Positions 57,236 to 64,000 of a stretch of 64,000 nt of DNA are shown one piece after another (position 1 is the stretch's first letter; every line of letters begins with the position of its first letter). Where the stretch lies: the NCBI RefSeq assembly GCF_003672135.1, contig NC_039515.1, positions 10,230,001 to 10,294,000 on the forward strand, read 5' to 3'. The notes under the pieces were generated by a model. The model did not search any database, had not been told where the DNA came from, and saw only the letters and a program-made list of their open reading frames with translations. This DNA is from Ooceraea biroi (lineage: Eukaryota; Arthropoda; Insecta; Hymenoptera; Formicidae). The position numbers and the translations under genes were made by a program.

Positions 57236-57475
57236 AACGAAACGAAACTGCAAACGATTCTAAAGAAGACTGCGCAAGCAGATTCGAGATATCTCAAAAT
57301 TTAAAAAATTTACAAATAGCAATGAGATCATTAAATAAAACCTTATAAAGGTGAAAAAAGTACGCCAAGTACATAAAAAATCTCACCTTGTACGCAGCAA
57401 AAAGTTTAAAATGCTATTTATAAAAATCAAAACTAAATATGAAATCAATAGTTAACTAGCCAAGTACCTCGAAGC
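57235..57475 (-). repeat. Inverted copy of the module at 31250-31450
   Basis: The segment holds TACGCCAAGTACATAAAA, CTTGTACGCA and AACTAAATATGAAATCAATA, in inverted order relative to 31255-31450. The array and this module therefore travel together. Confidence 0.85.
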
Positions 57476-58246
57476 AATTCAGTTTGAGTATTTTATCCAA
57501 ATGTTTTCCATGCATACTCTCTTATCACATGACGACATTGAAGTACTTGGCGTGCCCGGGTCGCATTAGAACATGTTGTCCTACCTATAACACTGGTCAA
57601 CACTGATTTTGTCACAAAAGGAATGACAGGTCATTTCGATAGGATTTTTCCCGTAGATTACGAATCTGAAACCCAAAATGTTGCATCACGTCACGTTTTT
57701 GAGAAAAATGAGGTCAAATAGTTAAAAAAACCTGTTTTTGGCACTTTTTGAACCTCTGTCACAAAGGAACGGAACGTGATAGAATACTCTATGTGGGCTC
57801 AAATTAAAGCTTGAACCTTAAACTTTAATATTATGAAACAAAAAACCATGTGACAATACTGTGAAGTCGTGTAGCACAGGTTTTTTGACTGAGCGGTCAG
57901 GACGCGCGCCAATTGTGATCTCGCGTTTGACAACAAAATAATACCAAAAGGTGAAAATGTAAACAAAACTTTTCTTTTGGAGATTTCTGGCATCGCTGAT
58001 TCTGAATTTGGTATCCAAAGTCGGAATAAAAAATGGCGAATTAATACAAAATAGGAGCAAAAAATTAAACATTTGTCGAAAACTTTCATCTGTAAAGTAC
58101 GGGATTGCATTATAATACAGTTTCTCACTACTTGGAGTGCTTTATTAAGTCCCCTTGCTCCTCACTATTCAAGGTACTTTATTAAGTAAATCAAAACATT
58201 TATCGATTAAACAAACTGATTGAAAGATTAGACAAACTGATTTAAT

Positions 58247-59908
58247 TCATGATTTTCTAGAATATTTTGCTTCAGGAAGGTCTCTTTTAAGTGTCCAACA
58301 GTAGTCAGCTCACATATTAGGACTCCATTTACCTTGATACCGTTTTTCCATACTTGAATTATCCTGATGAAATCTTTCGCCGTGTTCGTCGCTAACAGCG
58401 CCTAGATTCTTAGGAAAGAAGTCTAAGTGCGAGTCCAGGAAATGTATTTTAAGTGACATGTTGCAACCCAAAGCTTTGTATGAAGTCAAAAGGTTACATA
58501 CTAAATCTTTATAGTTTTCTGACCTATAGTTGCCCAAAAAATTGTTAACAACATTTGTAAAACATTGCCAGGCGTTTTTTTCAAGCAAATTTAGCTTTTC
58601 TTCGAATATTTCATTCCTTATCAATTCCCTTATCTGAGGACCTACAAATATCCCTTCCTTAATTTTTGCATCACTTATTCTAGAAAATTTATTTTTTAGA
58701 TAGAAATATCCATCGCCGTTACGATCCATCGCTTTCACAAAATTTTTCATCAGGCCAAGTTTAATATGCAATGGTGGTAAAAATACATCTTCGGGTTTTA
58801 CCAAAGGAGGATGTAAAACATTCTTTAGTCCTGGAGTAAAAAATGAACGCTTTGACCACTCTTTTTTTACTTAATGATTTTTCTTATCTCTACTATCCCA
58901 CTCGCAGAGAAAACAACAATATTTCGTGTATCCAAGTTGCAATCCAAGTAAAAGAGCGATGACTTTTAAATCTCCACATATTTTCCATGAATGTCTGTCG
59001 TATTGTATCTTTTCTAAAAGTAACTTCATATTTTCATAGGACTCTTTCATGTTGGCAGCATGGGCTATTGGTACATAAGAAAATTTATTATTTCCATTAT
59101 GTACAGTACAGCTTTTAACCTGACTTTAGAAGAATCAATGAACAAACGCCAGTCTGTTGAATTATATTCATGATGATCCAATATATTCATAACAGAACAA
59201 ACATTATTGCAAAATACTAAGCTTCCTTTCTGAGAAAAAAAGGGTTTTAGTTCATCGTGACGATTTCTGAAAAAGCATTTTTGTATCACGATGAAGTAAA
59301 TTCCAATTTCTCATCCTGGATCCTAATAGTTCGGCCTGTCTTTTTGATAAATTTAAATCGCGTACCAAATCATTAAGGTCGTTTTGTGTTAATGAATGTG
59401 GTTTACTCGAGAAAGTGCTTTCTTCAAATCTTCCATCGTGATCATTTTCTTCACACGGAATATCAACTTCTACTTCATCATCGATTTCCAGGAAATTTTC
59501 CACATTTTCAGGAAATTTTGGTACAAGTAACTCATCACTATGGGGAATTGGTCTCCTAGCACATGGTAAATCTGGATATTTTATAGTATGTTTAGATTTA
59601 TTTGTGATTCCTTTCGTATTAATCAAACAAAAGTAACATTCTAAGTGATCTTTTGGCTCCTGCCAAATCATTGGAACTGCAAAAGGCATATATCGAGATC
59701 CGTTTGCCCATCCCGTAAGAAGCCTAACACATGTTATGCAGCAGATATGAGGTGCCCAAACCTTGTCTTGATGACTCACACAAAAACCGAAATATTGCTG
59801 ATAACAATTTTTTATTAACGGTATAAAGTTTCGTCGTCGAAATTTAAAAGTTAGTTCTCCGCACACATTACAAAATGAGTCAGGATGGTTGACACATTTC
59901 CTCGGCAT
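58247..59908 (-). pseudogene. Recurrent arthropod transposon protein (zinc-binding N terminus)
   Basis: On the minus strand MPRKCVNHPDSFCNVCGEL, a Cys-rich part (WAPHICCITCVRLLTGWANG), MPFAVPMIWQEPKDH and CYFC start the protein. A frameshift near 59270 leads to NSTDWRLFIDSSKVRLKAVL. LLLGLQLGYTKYCCFLCEWD follows, then a TAA near 58874. KPEDVFLPPLHIKLGLMKNF, IKEGIFVGPQIREL and FLDSHLDFFPKNLGAVSDEH lead to RYQGKWSPNM, a TGA at about 58310 and a short tail to 58247. I recall this family from many uncharacterised arthropod and hydrozoan proteins, but its enzymatic fold is not established to my knowledge. Its place between TIRs makes it the likely transposase. Confidence 0.7.
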
Positions 59909-60320
59909 GATTACGTGATTAATGTAAATTACAAAACTATCGCTATATACAAAACTTTAATCCTAACCTAGTCCAAATAAATGAATTTCATAAAAGCAAA
60001 TTCTGAAAACCCCAGATATATCTGCTGTACATCTTTGCTGAGCCTGATTACATCAGAAGCCTGAAAGTAAATCGGCGCCAAACAGCTTAAAAAAGGAGAC
60101 TTAAACAGAGCTGCCAGATTACAGACGCAAGGAGCATGGGAATGGCGATCAACGCTGCCCGAATCGTTCTAACAGACCGTGGGAGTGGCGGGATGCCATA
60201 CATAACATGTCAGTGTAGCCGAAGCCGTCCAAAGCCATCCGATGTAAGATCGGTGGTTGAATAAACTCAGGCTGCGGTCTCCATATCAAAAACCTGTGCT
60301 ACACGACTTCACATTCCTTG

Positions 60321-60432
60321 TTTTCCAGCAACGACACAGTGCGACACAGTGTATCATTCTATCTTCTTTCAATACCAGCGAACAACAAAGATAGAATGAT
60401 ACACTGTGTCGCACTGTGTCGTTGCTGGAAAA
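60321..60432. repeat. Hairpin element inside the right TIR
   Basis: TTTTCCAGCAACGACACAGT and its inverse form arms of about 45 bases around a centre shared with the hairpin at 45055-45182. The TIR sequence CTTCACA is separated from its continuation (ATTGTCACATGG) by this insertion, as comparison with 57840-57880 shows. Confidence 0.8.
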
Positions 60433-60747
60433 CACCCATTATTGTCACATGGTTTTTTGCTTCATACCATTAAAGTTTAAGGTTCAAGCTTTAATTTGTG
60501 CCCACATAGAGTATTCCATCACGTCCCGTTCCTTTGTGACAGAGGTGTAAAAACTGCCAAAAACAGGTTTTTTTAACTATTTGACCTCATTTTTCTCAAA
60601 AACGTGACGTGATGCAACATTTTGGGTTTCAGATTCCTAATCTACGGGAAAAATCCTATCGAAATGACCTGTCATTCCTTTTGTGACATAAAAATGGTCG
60701 AAAATTGATGACCAGTGTAATCTGTATTATACATGTAAATTAATTAT

Positions 60748-60938
60748 GTTTCGGGATAAGGAGGGCGTTTTTAAAGACAATGTTTCGGACAAAAGTTACT
60801 TACTTTTCGACGAAGAATCAGAATCTGCAATAAAAAGTATGGGGTTCCGTTTAAAAAAACAAAGTTGAATTCCATATGACCTTGACAACGCCACTCAAGG
60901 TCAAACCAATAGTACCGTCTTATGTCCCCCTCGAAGTC
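60748..60938 (-). repeat. Fragment of the 18600-18800 arm
   Basis: TTTCGGGATAAGGAGGGCG, TTACTTACTTTTCGACGAAG and TTGACAACGCCACTCAAGGT match the right arm of the element at 15755-19165. Confidence 0.85.
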
Positions 60939-60992
<54 letters not shown>

Positions 60993-61000
60993 GAGAGAGA
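60938..61000 (+). repeat. (TA)n(GA)n microsatellite
   Basis: A TA run passes into a GA run that ends exactly at the 3' end of the following minus-strand LINE, so it is its tail or target. Confidence 0.9.
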
Positions 61001-61056
61001 TTGATTGAGCTTTATTAGCCTTCTCGGCTATTACTATACATATAGTTACAATTATA

Positions 61057-62686
61057 TTACAATATATTGACCGTGTTTACAATATGATCTTTTACCATTC
61101 TTTTAAATTTTCCTACGCTTTCACATTGTTTTACCTCTATAGGTAAATCATTGTACATTTTTACACCTTTATAAAAAATACTTCTTTGCGCTTCACATGT
61201 CTTTCGCAATTGTACAGCTATGTTACCCTTCTGTCTAGTCTTCATCTGATTATCCTCTCCCACTAATTCTACTCTTTCTCTCAACACACGCGGTAAATGT
61301 CCTCTTAATATTTTATACATAAATATACACGCATTATAATACACTCTTTGTCTTATTGACATATATTGCAAAGCTTGTAGCATATGTTCCACTCTCGTAT
61401 TTCTCTTACATTGCAGAATCACTCTCATCGCTCTATTTTGTGCAACCTGCAGTTTGCTAATTTGCGTTTCACCCATCCCCACAATTACTGTTGCACAATA
61501 TTCAAAGTGTGGCGCAATAATCGACTTATATACTATTTGTCTACTATATGGTGTTAAATAATGACCAATTCTATTCAAAAAACTAGTTTTCTTACCTATC
61601 TTTTTTAACATATAATCACAATGTTCCGCAAAAGTAATCTTATTATCAATCATTATTCCTAGGTATTTTATTACTTCTACTTGTTCTAACTCTTCACCAT
61701 TCATACAAATTATTTTTACCTGCCCTTTAACTTCCTTTCTAGTACTTCTAATTATCATATATTTTGTTTTATCCACATTTAACTTTAATTTATTTAAAAT
61801 CATCCATTTTTCTATTTCATAAAATACATCATTCATCTTCCTATTAATCTCTTCACTAGATTCTCCTATTACATAAATCATCGTGTCATCCGCAAACAAC
61901 TTTACATTACTTCCCATCGGACATATTTCAGCTATATCGTTGATATACAATATAAAAAGTAACGGACCTAAAACCGATCCCTGCGGAACACCATTTTCTA
62001 TTAACATTAATTTTGAATACTGATTATTAAATCTAACTTTTTGTGTTCTATTACTTAAGTATGATTTAAACCAATTTAGCACTTTTCCTCTTATTCCAAT
62101 CTGGTACATTTTTTCTAATAACCTATTTCTATCAACAGTCTCAAATGCTCTTTTTAAATCCATAAATATGACCCCTACCATTTTCCCTTCCGCAATTTCT
62201 AGTTTCCATTCATCTATTGTTCCTTGTATTGCCGTCTCGCAGGAATATAATTTTCTAAATCCTGACTGATGTTTCGTTAACACTTCATTTGCCTCAATGT
62301 ATTTTTCTATTTGTTCTTTGACCACTAATTCTAATACCTTCTCATATACTGGCAGGACGTTAATTGGTCTATAATCACTAGCTTTTATTGACTTTTTATT
62401 TTTGGGATTGGAATCACCGTGGATGTTTTCCAGCCGCTAGGACACTCTCCTATCATTAACGATTTATTTATTATGTTCTTGAATTCATCCTTTACTACAC
62501 AAAATGCTGTTTTCAACACATTAACGCTTATTCCTTCGGCTGTCCCTTTTTTTATCCGGGAGATTCATAACGATTTTTTCCAATCCACTAGTATTGATAG
62601 GATCAAAATATTCAAATATTTCTTTATTTTCATTAACATATATTGTTTCCCTATCACTTCTATGACCATTTACCTTCTTAATACTT
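61057..62686 (-). CDS. LINE reverse transcriptase (FADD type)
   Basis: A 422-codon frame is open from 62325 to 61057, and the same protein reads upstream through DYRPINVLPVYEKVLELVVK to about 62550, where a frameshift meets ENKEIFEYFDPINTSGLEK. RT motifs: HQSGFRKLYSCETAI, VGVIFMDLKRAFETVDR (catalytic Asp), ENGVPQGSVLGPLLFILYIN, VKLFADDTMIYV (FADD) and EVIKYLGIMIDNK. The thumb and C-terminal part (YKSIIAPHFEYC, VAQNRAMRVILQC) end in KDHIVNTVNIL. The GVPQGSVLGPLLF and FADD forms suit Jockey/CR1-like clades; the clade is not fixed. Confidence 0.88.
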
Positions 62687-63545
62687 GTCGTCTGCGAGTT
62701 GTGATGCACCGGGAATGCCCAGACGATGAGCACGAAGTTCGTGCGCTCGATCTCCTTTGATGAGAGCGAGCGTCCGCAGGAAGAATCGTGAGATGGATCG
62801 AGGAAAACACACTCGATTTAGGCTTGAAGTTGTCTTTATTTTCAGCCAGGAAAGTCGGTCACGGCCGCGAGCAGCACGCTGCGTCTATTGTGTCGCCGGG
62901 TATAGGCGCGAGTCGGGAAGGCGGAAACGTAGGCCCGACTAGACGGATTTCGCGGAAATCTTGATGTTGTGCGCCGTGTTTGTCTCCACGTGTACGGGAA
63001 GCAATCGAACTTGCGGACCGATCGTCACAATGACTCGTCGGGCGAGTCGGACACTAAGACGGAAATTACAGACTCGGAGATCCGTCTCCTGTGGCGAAGC
63101 GATTTCGTCGGTCGTCGGCGAGACCGCGGAGGATCGGAAAGAAACCAAACACCGACGTAACTGATCGGGCTCACTTATCGAAATTGCAGAAATCGGAGCG
63201 AAATCTACGGAGACTTAAGAAGCGGTCTGGCTCACGGATCAGACAATTCTGAATGTCGCCGTCGCGGACACAGGCAAACCGGCCCATGTTGTCGTGAGGA
63301 ACGGTCGAATAACAAGTTTTGATCGCGGGCCAAACAAAGGAAATGTCCATATATGGATATTCGATCAGTTACTTCGGACATGGTTTCATGGTCGAAATCG
63401 CGACAATATTATGCTCGTTGAGACAAATACGAGCGGAGCGGGCAGATCTAGAGCCTTCGGTTCACAGTAATAAGAAGAGGTCAGATTTTATATTACGAGA
63501 TCACGAAATTCACTGATTCGACCCACTCCACCCCGGTCTGTTTCA
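62687..63545. mobile_element. GC-rich insertion splitting LINE 2
   Basis: The 859 bases are much richer in GC/CpG than the LINE and interrupt its coding frame. ACTT occurs at both borders (62683-62686 and 63546-63549), a possible 4-bp duplication. On the minus strand it begins TGAAACAG. No coding domain was recognised; the open frames are shadows. A solo LTR is the leading idea, without proof. Confidence 0.55.
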
Positions 63546-63881
63546 ACTTATGTTTCTCGTCAAGGAACTCTCACAAGGATGAATTCCCTCATCGCGAACA
63601 ATACTCTTTATAATATTATCAATACTGTTAATATAATATTCATTGAACTTGTCCGCAATATTTATTCCTTCATTTGTAATAATACCTTCAAAATCTACCC
63701 TATCAATAAATTTTTCATCTGGGGTTTCCCCTTTCAGTATTTCTTTTAATGCTTTCCATATTCTCCTTGAATCTGACCTATTATCATCAATCATAGTTTC
63801 ATAGTATTGCTTTTTCTTATCTTTTATAAGTTTTACAACTATATTTCTTTCGATTTTATATTGCATCCAGTCCTGCTCCAA
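63546..63881 (-). CDS. LINE 2 linker region between endonuclease and RT
   Basis: The frame reads MQYKIERNIVVKLIKDKKKQ, YYETMIDDNRSDSRRIWKAL and ADKFNEYYINSIDNI, the usual pre-RT region of LINEs (WKALKEIL, FNEYYINS). It is cut at 63546 by the insertion and continues toward the window end with unclear frame. Confidence 0.75.
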
Positions 63882-64000
63882 TCCCGTGTAAACTGCTTTA
63901 CCATATGCCTTATCTCTAGCAATTGCTGTCTTTCTTATATCTTCTGTAAACCATAATTTCCCCTCCCACGCTTTTGGTATCTTAAATGATCTTTCAGACG

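Larger units (their letters stand above)
57591..60717 (-). mobile_element. DNA transposon with CACTGG termini and TAA duplication
   Basis: CACTGGTCA at 57591 and its inverse ending at 60717 are each flanked by TAA (57588-57590 and 60718-60720), a 3-bp target duplication. The TIRs run for about 270 bases (GTCACAAAAGGAATGACAGG). Terminal CACTG and a 3-bp duplication suit the CMC superfamily, but the encoded protein is not a standard CMC transposase that I can identify. The right TIR is interrupted by a hairpin. Confidence 0.88.
61001..64000 (-). mobile_element. Non-LTR retrotransposon (LINE 2), 3' part
   Basis: The minus-strand RT ORF ends at 61057 and an AATAAAGCTCAATCAATC tail reaches 61001. 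The upstream part resumes at 63546 beyond an 859-base insertion and runs off the window edge. The copy is otherwise well preserved. Confidence 0.88.

Overview
The window is eukaryotic and most probably from an insect nuclear genome, with a hymenopteran such as an ant the best guess. It is AT-rich, with TA-flanked mariner-type elements, phase-consistent spliceosomal introns, microsatellites and many foldback repeats. There are no bacterial operons or ribosome-binding sites, and I see no tRNA, rRNA or CRISPR array. The species call is inference from element content. Nearly every supportable gene belongs to a transposable element. The one clear exception in structure is a four-exon, phase-consistent gene at 43.6-45.0 kb, and it too may belong to an element.

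Layout. 1-5.0 kb: a Foldback-like DNA transposon encoding a DDE transposase-like protein (one in-frame stop) and a Ulp1-type cysteine protease, with subterminal ~150 bp tandem repeats and an inverted scrap of its own protease gene at the left. 5.1-5.6 kb: fragment of a related transposase. 6.3-7.0 kb: first copy of a ~125 bp tandem array family (others at 31.4 and 57.0 kb). 8.3-9.6 kb: mariner with exact TIRs and TA duplication. 10.0-14.8 kb: a DD41D mariner-like element whose right TIR was split by a Penelope-like retroelement (14-bp target duplication). 15.2-19.2 kb: a GC-rich foldback and a third DD41D-type element with ~800 bp arms. 19.7-20.6 kb: a deleted DD34D mariner. 21.55-29.16 kb: a DIRS-like tyrosine-recombinase retrotransposon, split by an LTR-type insertion that itself carries nested palindromes. 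29.3-30.0 kb: a TIR-bounded THAP-domain segment. 30.0-32.2 kb: palindromes, a ubiquitin-protease fragment and the second array. 33.5-38.0 kb: three DD41D-family elements end to end. 39.3-41.2 kb: CACTA/EnSpm-type transposase pseudogene. 41.8-43.4 kb: a palindrome with ~640-680 bp arms. 43.6-45.0 kb: the spliced gene with a DUF4806-like end. 46.5-51.4 kb: a GC-rich Polinton/adintovirus-like remnant (integrase plus protein-primed DNA polymerase B). 51.5-55.9 kb and 61.0-64.0 kb: two non-LTR retrotransposons. 57.6-60.7 kb: a DNA transposon with TAA duplications, CACTGG termini and a recurrent arthropod protein.

How they relate: the window is a nest. Insertion order can be read where target duplications survive: DD41D element, then Penelope-like element; DIRS, then LTR insertion, then palindromic insertion; CACTGG transposon, then hairpin element; LINE, then GC-rich insertion. 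Almost all coding regions carry stops or frameshifts. The most intact are the Ulp1 protease, the DNA polymerase B, the Penelope-like reverse transcriptase and the second LINE reverse transcriptase.
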